Counted from the first letter of the stretch, positions 6,879 through 14,550 are shown. The stretch: DNA of 15,988 nucleotides from UMGS1696 sp964621755 (GCA_964621755.1 CAZUPI010000051.1:1-15988), one strand, 5' to 3'. Notes: a model not told the origin generated them from the sequence alone. Numbers and translations are program-made.

Positions 6879-7676
6879 TCATTTAATTTTGTATTTGAGG
6901 CGTAGGTTGTCCGCTATCATGGCGATAAACTCACTGTTGGTCGGTTTACCGCGGCTGTTTTGAATGGTGTAGCCAAAGTAAGAGTTCAGCGTATCGACGT
7001 CCCCTCTGTCCCATGCTACCTCGATTGCGTGACGAATTGCTCGTTCTACGCGCGAAGTGGTCGTCTGGTACTTCTTGGCTACCGACGGATATAGCACCTT
7101 GGTAACAGAGTTGATGATTTCATTGTCGGATATCGTCATCAGTATCGCTGTACGCAGGTATTGGTATCCCTTGATGTGCGCTGGAACACCGATTTGGTGA
7201 ATAATCCGCGTCACTTGCGTCTCAAGGTCGTACGGCATCTGGCTCTCGTCTATGTCATATATATCGCGGATTCCACTTGAGGCGGACGGCTTGCTTGCAA
7301 CGCCGCGGTTTTTCAGTATTGTCTCTACGCCTGTACACAGCGATTCATAATCAACCGGCTTCGGAAGACAGAGTGATGCGCCTGAACGATTTGCTTCCAT
7401 AAGGACACTCGGCGTAGTCACTTGCGTCAGTATAATGAACGACGGCGTCGGTTTTCCGGACTCCGATGCTTTCTTTATCAGAGCAATGCCGTCTACGGAA
7501 GACAGCCACATATCCGCTATCACAATGTCGTAACTCTGACGCATCATCATGCGAAGTGCTTCATCACCGTTCCCAACTTCCTCCGCAATATATCCTTTTC
7601 CCGACAAGATTTCACGACAGCGATGTCTTACTTCGCTGTTTTCGTCGGCTATGAGTATTCTTGTATCCTTTTCCAT
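6879..7676 (-). CDS. spo0A: Sporulation master response regulator Spo0A
   Basis: This 265-aa protein is the phosphorelay-controlled transcription factor that commits cells to sporulation. The receiver domain (about 4-122) has the acidic pocket D11/E12, the likely phospho-acceptor D55 (IADMW), T84 and K106 (CLPKP). A linker is followed by the Spo0A effector domain (about 148-265). The effector carries the DNA-recognition segment TSRVERAIRHAIEVAWDRG (207-225) and GKPTNSEFIAMIAD (243-256), both nearly invariant in Spo0A. Length is normal. The receiver is less typical than the effector, with DE in place of the usual DD. The gene is monocistronic, with its own promoter and terminator, and I do not see spoIVB beside it, which is often the upstream neighbour. 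The ribosome site is weak (TTAGAG just before the ATG). Confidence 0.97.
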   Translation of the reverse strand: MEKDTRILIADENSEVRHRCREILSGKGYIAEEVGNGDEALRMMMRQSYDIVIADMWLSSVDGIALIKKASESGKPTPSFIILTQVTTPSVLMEANRSGASLCLPKPVDYESLCTGVETILKNRGVASKPSASSGIRDIYDIDESQMPYDLETQVTRIIHQIGVPAHIKGYQYLRTAILMTISDNEIINSVTKVLYPSVAKKYQTTTSRVERAIRHAIEVAWDRGDVDTLNSYFGYTIQNSRGKPTNSEFIAMIADNLRLKYKIK

Positions 7677-7756
7677 CTCTAAAATTTGACCATGCCTTTC
7701 CTGTTTTTATTTCATGTTCCACCGGTTTTCACAGTTTGTTGTTTGGTAGTAACCAT

Positions 7757-7785
7757 ATATTACCATAAAATCTAGTAAAAATCAA
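7757..7785 (-). promoter_or_regulatory. SigA-type promoter of spo0A
   Basis: On the minus strand TTGATT (7780-7785) and TAATAT (7757-7762) are 17 bases apart, with a TG one base before the -10 (extended -10). The 5' leader would be about 75 nt. I saw no clear TGTCGAA-type 0A box in this spacer by eye. Confidence 0.6.
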
Positions 7786-7964
7786 GGGGAACGGTCAATA
7801 AAAGATTAACAAAAATTTCCATTTCATTTTGGCAATAATTAACATATATGCAGCGAATTTGCATTTGGGAATAAGGCATGCGGGGGAATTATCGCAGAAA
7901 ATTTTTTATAAAGTCAAAAAGCTCTTGTAAAAGATACTCCCATCAATCAAAATCTGGAGGAAAT

Positions 7965-9485
7965 ATGAGATATCCGTCTTTTCTGTGGAACCGACCTCTT
8001 GCGGAATGCTCCGATATAGAGGAGAAAATACCTGAAAATGTAGTTGTCGATTTGACCCTGACGGGCGATATGAAAAACGGAACCCTCGACCTTTTAAGGC
8101 GGCCATGCGAGGCTTCAGAAATACCGCAGCGGCAAGGGTTGTTCCGCATTATGCTTGATGATGAGAATTTCCGCAAAAAGTTGTCCGATATTGGGGCGCA
8201 GGTTGCGGACCTTACCAGAATCACCGGATTTTTCGACCGTGCGGAGACAGAGCTGGAGCGTGTCATGCTGTTTTTGCCCGTGGTCGGCAAATTTATCAGC
8301 CTTGCGGAAAGCTTATCAGACCTTGCGGAATACGATGGTCGTGCCGGTGAGGTCGGTCTCTATTTCAAAAATCTGTGTGCTGCCGCGTATTTTATTTCCG
8401 CATCGGCGGAATACTGCGAGATGATAAAGAACCGCCGCTCAGAGCTATTGTATACCATTCACGGAAACGAGGCCAGCGCGTCGGAAGGTGGAGCTATGAC
8501 AAAAGCCAAGCTGGAAAGCTGCTTCCTTGAAATGGGCCTTCCGGAGGCAATCCCCACACGCAAGGCGTCTCTGCGTGCAAATGAGTCCACCGCCGTTGCA
8601 TATGGCAGAGTTTACTATGGATTTCAGGCGGCGTCAGAGCGTTTTTATCAAAAGTATGCGGAGTTCTTTATGACCGGGGAAAACGACCTCCATATTATTT
8701 TCGCCTATGCACCGGAAATCGACTTTCTGCTGGATGCGGCGGCGTATTTTCTCAAGCTGTCTGTCGCTGGATATCCGCTGGCATACCCGGCGGTATCGGA
8801 TACGCATGAAGTCATATTGAACGGCGTCGTGGATGCTTCGCTTGTAAAACGGGAACTGCGCGGTCAAGATGTGGTGCCAAACGACCTAGTCATGTCTTCC
8901 GACTACAAAGGAGAAAAGCTGAACTTCTATATTATCACAGGTGCAAACGGCGGCGGAAAAACCACATTTGTGCGCGCGTGCGGCATTGCGATTCTGTTTT
9001 TCCTTGCAGGCTGTCCGGTTACGGCGGCCTCCGGAAAAATCTATCCCTTTGAAGGAATGTACACCCATTTTCCGGCAAATGAGAGCTTTGAAAACAGCGG
9101 CCGCTTTGTCAACGAAGCGAACCGTGCGGAGGAAATCATCGAAACGGCGAATGACAACACCTTTGTTCTGTTCAACGAAACCTATTCCGGTACGGACGAA
9201 CAGAAAAGCGAGCAGTATTCGCGACGTCTTGTCGACCTGATGTATGACCGTGGTGTGTTCGGCTTGTTTGTAACGCACATCCATTCTCTGACGGGCGGCG
9301 CGGTGCCGACCCTCGCGGCGGTCGTTGATGAATCTGACGAAAATCGCCGGACTTACAAAATCAAACGTGTAGGCGCGACATCGTCCTCCTTTGCCGAGGA
9401 CATCCTTGAAAAATACGGGCTTGACAGGGAATCGCTGAAAAAACGTCTTGACGAGCAGATTCGTGGAGGTGCATATGTCAGATAG
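7965..9485 (+). CDS. Short MutS-like ATPase, first of a tandem pair
   Basis: This 506-aa protein belongs to the MutS superfamily but lacks the N-terminal mismatch-recognition and connector domains of MutS (about 850 aa). An alpha-helical core/lever-like region (about 50-300) precedes the ABC-type ATPase (about 310-490). Walker A is GANGGGKTT (326-334). Walker B is TFVLFNE (399-405), with Asn404 where MutS normally has Asp. The SGT of the signature loop is at 408-410, and the switch His is in VTHIH (436-440). It also lacks the endonuclease Smr domain of MutS2. It probably acts as a DNA- or nucleic-acid-structure-sensing dimer, likely with the next gene product; the substrate is unknown. ATG 7965 has GGAGG four bases upstream. 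I found no convincing promoter in the spacer to spo0A. Confidence 0.88.
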   Translation: MRYPSFLWNRPLAECSDIEEKIPENVVVDLTLTGDMKNGTLDLLRRPCEASEIPQRQGLFRIMLDDENFRKKLSDIGAQVADLTRITGFFDRAETELERVMLFLPVVGKFISLAESLSDLAEYDGRAGEVGLYFKNLCAAAYFISASAEYCEMIKNRRSELLYTIHGNEASASEGGAMTKAKLESCFLEMGLPEAIPTRKASLRANESTAVAYGRVYYGFQAASERFYQKYAEFFMTGENDLHIIFAYAPEIDFLLDAAAYFLKLSVAGYPLAYPAVSDTHEVILNGVVDASLVKRELRGQDVVPNDLVMSSDYKGEKLNFYIITGANGGGKTTFVRACGIAILFFLAGCPVTAASGKIYPFEGMYTHFPANESFENSGRFVNEANRAEEIIETANDNTFVLFNETYSGTDEQKSEQYSRRLVDLMYDRGVFGLFVTHIHSLTGGAVPTLAAVVDESDENRRTYKIKRVGATSSSFAEDILEKYGLDRESLKKRLDEQIRGGAYVR

Positions 9486-11061
9486 ACTGAGTATATTGTG
9501 GGAAAACGATCGCGGCGTCGTGGCGAGAGAGACCAGAGACGCCGGCAAAAAGGTTATTATCGATTTGCAGATTGACCGGATATTTCGCACGATTTGTCCC
9601 GATACAGCGGTCCGTGAAGCGTTTTTGAGCGTACTTTTGACGCCGCTTACTGATATTTCTGAAATCCAAAAGCGCATTGCGGTCGCGAACGAATTCGTCA
9701 GGGCGCCGCAAATGCTTGACCGTCTCATCGAACTGGTGCGGCGTATCGTCACAGCGAAAAATGCGTGGGATTCCGAACGGTCAAGAATGTATTCTGCAAG
9801 GCGCGTGAATCCGCAGGATAAAAGCTCTGTCTTGTGGGCGGCGCGCGAAGCGCTGATTTTGACTGCACATTTTATCCGTACTGTCACGATACATGTGCAC
9901 GATATTCATGAAACACTCAATATGTTTGGCTGCATCGACGGATGGCTTGGAGAGCTGAAAAATGCGGCATTTGCCATGTCGCTCAGCGGACAGGCGGTAT
10001 ATCTCACCCATATGACCGAGAAAATTGAAAAAGGGCTCGCCACTGCGCATACCTACGAAGTGGAATTCTCTCTGGACCCTGAGATGAGAGCAGACCCGTA
10101 CTTCCTGCGCGACTTCAGCTATGTGCGCTCATACGAGAAGCCGCAGAAAAAGCAGAAGCCGTCACTGTTTTCCCTGTTTGATAAGGAAAAGGATAAAAAA
10201 TCGCCGTCGACAGACTCGAAAATAGAGGAAAACGTCGAAATACCAAAAAGCGTGGTGCGGGTTGAGGGCGTTGATTCCGAATGGGCATTTGAAACTTCCG
10301 CCAAAGCGGTGCAGGAATGCGACCGATATCTGACTGGATATCTTCGCGCACTTATCGACAAATATTCTGCACTGGAAAACGAACTGTATTTCTATAAGGC
10401 GGTGCTCATGTACAGGAAGCGCTTCGACGACCGCAACGTGAAGTATATCTATCCTGAATTCCGCGAAGCTGGCGAAAACATACTTGATATTAAGAATCTT
10501 TCCGACGTGCTTCTTCTGACCGAAAGCATGAGTACCTTGTCCGTTGTCCCGAACGACGTTTACTTCAAAAGCGGAGACGGCGAAACCTCAGGCATTCTTG
10601 TCACCGGAAAGAACAACAGTGGAAAAACCGTCTATTTGCGTTCGGTCGGGACTGCGGTGCTTCTCGCACAATGCGGACTGCCGATTCCGTGTGAAGCCGC
10701 AGTCATTAGTGTCCGCAGCCGTATTTTTACCACATTTGCAGCTGCAGAGGGAGAGCTGATACCGTTGTCGTCTGCTGGACGATTTGAGGAAGAAGTTGCA
10801 GCCATATCGCAGGTTATCGACAGCATCGTTCCATGCTCGCTCTTGCTCATGAACGAAACCTTCCAAACTACCGCATATGACGAGGGCGCAGACGGCATGT
10901 ACCACATTTTAAACTACATTTCCTCCCTCGGATGCGGTTTCATCTTTGTCACACATCTCATGAAATTAAAGGAGTTGTACAGACAGGAAAGAAGTGTCGA
11001 AATTCTCAAAACAAGCGATTCTCCGCAGACAAGGTATAAAATATCGAAAATTGAAGGATGA
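9475..11061 (+). CDS. Short MutS-like ATPase, second of a tandem pair
   Basis: This 528-aa protein is a diverged paralogue of the preceding one. The helical core spans about 45-350 and the ATPase about 355-525. Walker A is GKNNSGKTV (378-386). Walker B is SLLLMNE (455-461), again with Asn where Asp is usual. The following signature loop (TFQTTAYDEG) lacks the SGT seen in the first protein. FVTHL (491-495) holds the switch His. A Lys/Ser/Asp-rich low-complexity insert at about 222-258 interrupts the helical core. The start ATG at 9475 lies inside the upstream gene and overlaps its end by 11 nt, with GGAGGT (9465-9470) just before it. Translational coupling, hence a hetero-oligomer, is likely. 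No mismatch-recognition or nuclease domain is present, so a standard mismatch-repair role should not be assumed. Confidence 0.87.
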   Translation: MSDRLSILWENDRGVVARETRDAGKKVIIDLQIDRIFRTICPDTAVREAFLSVLLTPLTDISEIQKRIAVANEFVRAPQMLDRLIELVRRIVTAKNAWDSERSRMYSARRVNPQDKSSVLWAAREALILTAHFIRTVTIHVHDIHETLNMFGCIDGWLGELKNAAFAMSLSGQAVYLTHMTEKIEKGLATAHTYEVEFSLDPEMRADPYFLRDFSYVRSYEKPQKKQKPSLFSLFDKEKDKKSPSTDSKIEENVEIPKSVVRVEGVDSEWAFETSAKAVQECDRYLTGYLRALIDKYSALENELYFYKAVLMYRKRFDDRNVKYIYPEFREAGENILDIKNLSDVLLLTESMSTLSVVPNDVYFKSGDGETSGILVTGKNNSGKTVYLRSVGTAVLLAQCGLPIPCEAAVISVRSRIFTTFAAAEGELIPLSSAGRFEEEVAAISQVIDSIVPCSLLLMNETFQTTAYDEGADGMYHILNYISSLGCGFIFVTHLMKLKELYRQERSVEILKTSDSPQTRYKISKIEG

Positions 11062-11076
11062 TGCGGGGAAAACGGA

Positions 11077-11099
11077 TGGGGGATTACAAAAATCCCCCA
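11077..11099. repeat. G5/C5 intergenic hairpin
   Basis: TGGGGGATT (11077-11085) and AATCCCCCA (11091-11099) form a perfect 9-bp stem with a 5-nt loop just after the second MutS-like gene. No T-run follows on the plus strand. On the minus strand the hairpin is preceded by a GGTTTTGAGGGGGG lead, matching the other intergenic hairpin elements of the window. Confidence 0.6.
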
Positions 11100-11128
11100 A
11101 GCCCCCCTCAAAACCTTTTCCTCTGTGG

Positions 11129-11163
11129 TATGGGGGAACCTTTCTTCAAAAAGTTCCCCCATA
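11129..11163. terminator. Hairpin between convergent genes, likely bidirectional terminator
   Basis: TATGGGGGAAC (11129-11139) and GTTCCCCCATA (11153-11163) form an 11-bp perfect stem with a 13-nt loop, placed between the convergent MutS-like and mtaB genes. The downstream plus-strand tail is only moderately T-rich (CTATTTTT at 11168-11175). Its position and stem strength favour a terminator role for one or both genes. Confidence 0.55.
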
Positions 11164-11174
11164 GTCTCTATTTT

Positions 11175-12506
11175 TCATTTCCCAATCACATGCCCCGTAC
11201 AAATCTCTCCGTCGTGACCATCAAGAGCGATTGCAAGAATTTCGCCTGCTTTGGCGGAACACGAGGGAATTTTTACTTCGATGTAGTGTTCACTGTGTCC
11301 TGACGCGGTATTGGCATGATTCTTCTCGACGAGCACAGATATCGGTGCGTTTATATGACTTGATACGTATTCATTCAGAAGATTTTGCTTTACTTCGCGG
11401 CCGACTGCTTCTAAATGTACGAGTCTGTCGTGCTTCACGGTTTCAGGTACTTGATTTTCCATCGCTGCCGCTTCTGTTCCGGTGCGTTTGGAGTACGGAA
11501 AAATGTGCAGATGCAGGAATGCTGCGTCCCGACAAAACGCTGCTGTTTCCATAAAGTCTTCTTCTGTTTCGCCTGGGAATCCTACAATCACGTCGGCGGA
11601 AAACGTCACATCCGGTATGGCGTCTCGCATGCGTTTTATGGCGTTCATCGCCATATCCGCAGTATACCGGCGTCGCATTCGCGCGAGCGTGCGGCTGCAT
11701 CCGCTTTGTATCGACAGATGAAAATGCGGCAGAACCTTGTCCAATCCGGCGATTTTTTCGACAAAATATTCGCTCATGACCGTCGGTTCAAGAGAACCCA
11801 GTCCGATGCGGTGTATCTTGTCGATTCCGGCGATTTTCCCTATCAGCTCCGCAAGCTTGTGACCATATGGCTCGTGACCTTCGAAATCTATTCCGTACGA
11901 CGCTGTTTCAATTCCTGTCAGAATGACTTCCGGACAGCCGGCGTCCGCAAGAGCTTTCGCCTCTGCGATAACCGTTTCCGGCAGCTTGGAACGTACCGGA
12001 CCGCGCGCCTTCGGAATAATGCAGTACGAGCAGTGATTTTCGCACCCGTCCTCAATTTTGATGTAGGAGCGGCTTCTCTTCGGTGAGGATGTGGTCATCT
12101 CAACTGCCTCATGCCCGTCTGGCGCGCCGACTGCATTTTTCTCGCCGCCGTACGTTCCTGCGAGAATGTCATAAACCGTGTCCGCGAGAGAAGCTTTGCC
12201 GTTGTTTCCGCACACATATACGACTCGGTCAATCGCCGACGCGGTATCTGCGGAAATTTGCGCAAAACAACCGGTGACAATCACATGCTCCGCAAATGAC
12301 GCAGCGCGTCGTATCATCTGTCTGGATTTACGGTCGCTTTCCGCCGTAACGGTACAGGTATTCACAATCGCCGCGTCGCACTTTTCTCCGGGCTTTACGA
12401 TTTCAATTCCGTATCGGCGAAGCCCCTCTGTGAACGCTTCCGATTCATACTGATTTACACGGCACCCGAGCGTGATAACCGATATTTTGTAGTGCTTATT
12501 TTCCAT
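11175..12506 (-). CDS. mtaB: MtaB-type tRNA methylthiotransferase (radical SAM)
   Basis: This 443-aa enzyme is of the MiaB/MtaB family. MtaB adds a methylthio group to t6A37 of tRNAs reading ANN codons, giving ms2t6A. The N-terminal UPF0004 domain carries three conserved cysteines for an auxiliary [4Fe-4S] cluster (C15 in TLGCRVNQYE, C51 in NTCTVT, C80 in TGC). The radical SAM domain has CENHCSYC with C155, C159 and C162. SADVIVGFPGETEEDF and the SIQSGC block are typical, and a C-terminal TRAM domain (about 378-440) binds RNA. The TLGCRVNQYESE start favours MtaB over MiaB or RimO. Length is normal. No clear Shine-Dalgarno precedes the ATG; the closest purine run (GGAAAGGG) is about 17 nt away. 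A possible promoter (TTACAA, 16 nt, TATAAA) would give a very short leader. Confidence 0.93.
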   Translation of the reverse strand: MENKHYKISVITLGCRVNQYESEAFTEGLRRYGIEIVKPGEKCDAAIVNTCTVTAESDRKSRQMIRRAASFAEHVIVTGCFAQISADTASAIDRVVYVCGNNGKASLADTVYDILAGTYGGEKNAVGAPDGHEAVEMTTSSPKRSRSYIKIEDGCENHCSYCIIPKARGPVRSKLPETVIAEAKALADAGCPEVILTGIETASYGIDFEGHEPYGHKLAELIGKIAGIDKIHRIGLGSLEPTVMSEYFVEKIAGLDKVLPHFHLSIQSGCSRTLARMRRRYTADMAMNAIKRMRDAIPDVTFSADVIVGFPGETEEDFMETAAFCRDAAFLHLHIFPYSKRTGTEAAAMENQVPETVKHDRLVHLEAVGREVKQNLLNEYVSSHINAPISVLVEKNHANTASGHSEHYIEVKIPSCSAKAGEILAIALDGHDGEICTGHVIGK

Positions 12507-12674
12507 TTATATAATTTTTATAACCCTTTCCAGAAGCATTGTAACTGTGAGCCCGACGGGGGAACACTTTTTTAAAACTGCACTTTACTCACATTCATTT
12601 TATCATTATACTTCCATAATGTAAATAATTTTTCGTAAATTTGATCGAAAAATAAAAAAATCACGTGGATGGAC

Positions 12675-12703
12675 TTGAAATAACCACGCAAATAAGCTAT
12701 AAT
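12675..12703 (+). promoter_or_regulatory. SigA-type promoter of upp
   Basis: TTGAAA (12675-12680) and TATAAT (12698-12703) are spaced by 17 bases. A CGTGG/CCACG inverted repeat (12664-12668 and 12684-12688) flanks the -35. AATCACGTG (12659-12667) upstream also occurs inside the DUF1836 promoter. The leader is about 46 nt, too short for a typical riboswitch. Confidence 0.8.
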
Positions 12704-12755
12704 AAAACGAAAATAATTCGAAGTAAACTTTAGATTAAGAAAGGAAGCAGCCAAT

Positions 12756-13391
12756 ATGAATATGGAAACATTCCACGTTGTTGACCATCCTCTTATCAAG
12801 CACAAATTGAGCATTATGAGAGAGAAAGACACCGGTTCAAAGGAATTCAGAGAGCTTCTGTCTGAGATAGCGATGCTCATGGGTTACGAAATCACGCGCG
12901 ACCTTCCGGTAGAAGATGTCGAAATCGAAACTCCCGTATCAAAGATGACGGCAAAAAAAATCGAGGGTAAAAAGCTGGCGATCGTGCCGATTCTGCGGGC
13001 CGGTCTTGGCATGGTTGACGGTGTTTTGAGCCTTGTTCCCGTAGCGAAGGTAGGCCATATCGGACTTTACCGCGACCCCGAGACGCACAATCCGGTGGAA
13101 TACTACTGCAAGCTCCCACAGGACATCAAAGACAGATACGTCATTATATGCGACCCCATGCTGGCAACAGGTGGCTCTGCGTCCGGCGCTATCGAGATGC
13201 TGAAAAAGAGAGGGTGCACCCAGATAAAGCTCCTCTGCCTTGTGGCGGCGCCTGAAGGGGTGGAGAGACTCCAGCGAGAGCATCCCGACGTAGAAATATT
13301 CGCGGCTGCTCTCGACGAGTGCCTTAATGACCACGCCTACATTGTGCCCGGACTGGGCGATGCCGGCGACAGATTGTTCGGAACAAAATAA
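12756..13391 (+). CDS. upp: Uracil phosphoribosyltransferase
   Basis: This 211-aa enzyme joins uracil to PRPP to make UMP in pyrimidine salvage. The length is typical for the bacterial enzyme. PILRAGLGM (78-86), the PRPP-binding DPMLATGGSA (133-142) and the uracil-binding YIVPGLGDAGDRLFGT (195-210) are all intact. The start MNMETFHVVDHPLIKHKLSIMR is normal for the family. The ATG is ten bases after AAGGA (12741-12745). It appears to be a single-gene unit with its own strong promoter and a downstream hairpin. No uracil permease or pyrR lies beside it. Confidence 0.97.
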   Translation: MNMETFHVVDHPLIKHKLSIMREKDTGSKEFRELLSEIAMLMGYEITRDLPVEDVEIETPVSKMTAKKIEGKKLAIVPILRAGLGMVDGVLSLVPVAKVGHIGLYRDPETHNPVEYYCKLPQDIKDRYVIICDPMLATGGSASGAIEMLKKRGCTQIKLLCLVAAPEGVERLQREHPDVEIFAAALDECLNDHAYIVPGLGDAGDRLFGTK

Positions 13392-13410
13392 CAAGGAACG
13401 GAAGGGGAAA

Positions 13411-13446
13411 TTTTAGGGGGCTTTTCGGAGAAAACGCCCCCTAAAA
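13411..13446. terminator. Long hairpin after upp, terminator-like element
   Basis: TTTTAGGGGGC (13411-13421) and GCCCCCTAAAA (13436-13446) form an 11-bp stem, extended by TTTTC/GAAAA across a one-base bulge to about 16 pairs. The plus-strand tail has only interrupted T residues. On the minus strand an AAAAGTTTTTAGGG lead precedes it, as in the other intergenic hairpins. It probably ends upp transcription. Confidence 0.6.
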
Positions 13447-13506
13447 CCCTAAAAACTTTTATACGGATATTTGGGGATATTTATCCTCGTTTTTTGTTTT
13501 AAAACT

Positions 13507-14484
13507 ATGCGAAAATTTATTATTAATCCAAACGACGCGGGACAGCGGCTCGATAAGTTTGTTGCCAAATCGACGACGGGGATGCCGAAGTCGCTTCTCT
13601 ATAAGTTTATCCGCACCAAACGAATCAAGAGAAACGGCGGTCGGGCGCATGAGGGAGATATGCTGTCGGCGGGGGATGTAATTGAGATGTACATCCCGGA
13701 CGAGTTTTTTTCCGATGCCGCCGTCGAACCGGATTATACAAAAGTCAAAACCGTGCCGGATATTATTTATGAAGATGAGAATATCCTTTTATGCAACAAG
13801 AAGCCTGGGATTCTTGTCCACACAGGGGATGAAGGGGATAAAAACCGCGCCGACGCGGATGAGCGTGAGACTCTCATATATGCCCTGACCGCTTATCTTG
13901 TGAACAAAGGAGAATACGACCCCAAAAGAGAAGCATCGTTTGCACCGGCGCTATGCAATCGAATTGACAGAAATACAGGCGGAATTGTCATTCTTGCTAA
14001 GAACGCCGCTGCGCTTCGGCTTATAAACGAGGCAATAAGGGAAAACCGTGTTCGAAAAAAATACCTTTGCGCCGTTCATGGGAAGCTTACCGGAGAAAAA
14101 ACGCTCCGCGCCTATCACATGAAGGATTACAAGACCAATACGGTTCGCGTTTTTGCGGAACAGAGAAACGGCGCCAAGGAAATGATTACAAAATATAAGG
14201 CGCTCAAATATTCCGCTCAATACGACCTTACATTACTCGAAATTACGCTTGTTACCGGACGGACTCATCAGATACGTGCTCACATGGAGTTTATTGGGCA
14301 TCCGCTTCTCGGAGAGGGGAAGTATGGCGTAAACCGGGAAGACCGAAAGCTGGGATATTCAAGTCAGGCGCTCTATTCCTATGCGGTAGAGTTTAACTTT
14401 GACGCACCTGAGCTGTCTTATCTGAACGGAAGAACGTATAGGGCGCCGGACCATTGCGTGAAATTTTTGGAGTTGTTTTCCTAA
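13507..14484 (+). CDS. RluA-family pseudouridine synthase
   Basis: This 325-aa enzyme isomerises uridine to pseudouridine in RNA, probably rRNA. An S4 RNA-binding domain (about 12-65, AGQRLDKFVAK...KSLLYKFIRTKRIKRNG) precedes the catalytic domain (about 86-320). The active-site Asp is D154 in NRIDRNTGG. The usual HRLDR reads NRIDR here, which I believe occurs in a Clostridia subgroup. IIYEDENILLCNKKPGILVHTG and GRTHQIRAHM (near residues 257-266) are family hallmarks. The target uridine cannot be told from sequence. ATG 13507 is chosen because MRKFIINPNDAGQRLDKF is the usual N-terminus. A TTG at 13471 would add 12 hydrophobic residues. Neither start has a good ribosome site, and GGGGAT at 13473 is about 28 nt from the ATG. 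Confidence 0.92.
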   Translation: MRKFIINPNDAGQRLDKFVAKSTTGMPKSLLYKFIRTKRIKRNGGRAHEGDMLSAGDVIEMYIPDEFFSDAAVEPDYTKVKTVPDIIYEDENILLCNKKPGILVHTGDEGDKNRADADERETLIYALTAYLVNKGEYDPKREASFAPALCNRIDRNTGGIVILAKNAAALRLINEAIRENRVRKKYLCAVHGKLTGEKTLRAYHMKDYKTNTVRVFAEQRNGAKEMITKYKALKYSAQYDLTLLEITLVTGRTHQIRAHMEFIGHPLLGEGKYGVNREDRKLGYSSQALYSYAVEFNFDAPELSYLNGRTYRAPDHCVKFLELFS

Positions 14485-14550
14485 TCATTCTGAAAAACGC
14501 TGAAAAGTATAAAGTATATAACAAATATATAATAAATTTGTAAAAACCGC

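Noticed and set aside
7817..7912. Promoter facing the MutS-like pair
   Set aside because: TTGGCA at 7829, TATATG at 7845 and TATAAA at 7907 are present, but none pair with a partner at a workable spacing.
8886..9887. A 333-aa minus-strand open frame across the junction of the MutS-like genes
   Set aside because: Both plus-strand genes here carry intact Walker motifs. The minus-strand product is basic and low-information, as expected of a shadow frame.
11415..12086. A 223-aa plus-strand open frame opposite mtaB
   Set aside because: mtaB has all its cluster cysteines in the opposite strand. This frame shows no recognisable domain.
12704..12755. Riboswitch or attenuator in the upp leader
   Set aside because: The leader is only about 46 nt and A-rich, with no terminator/antiterminator pair or PyrR-binding loop that I can see.
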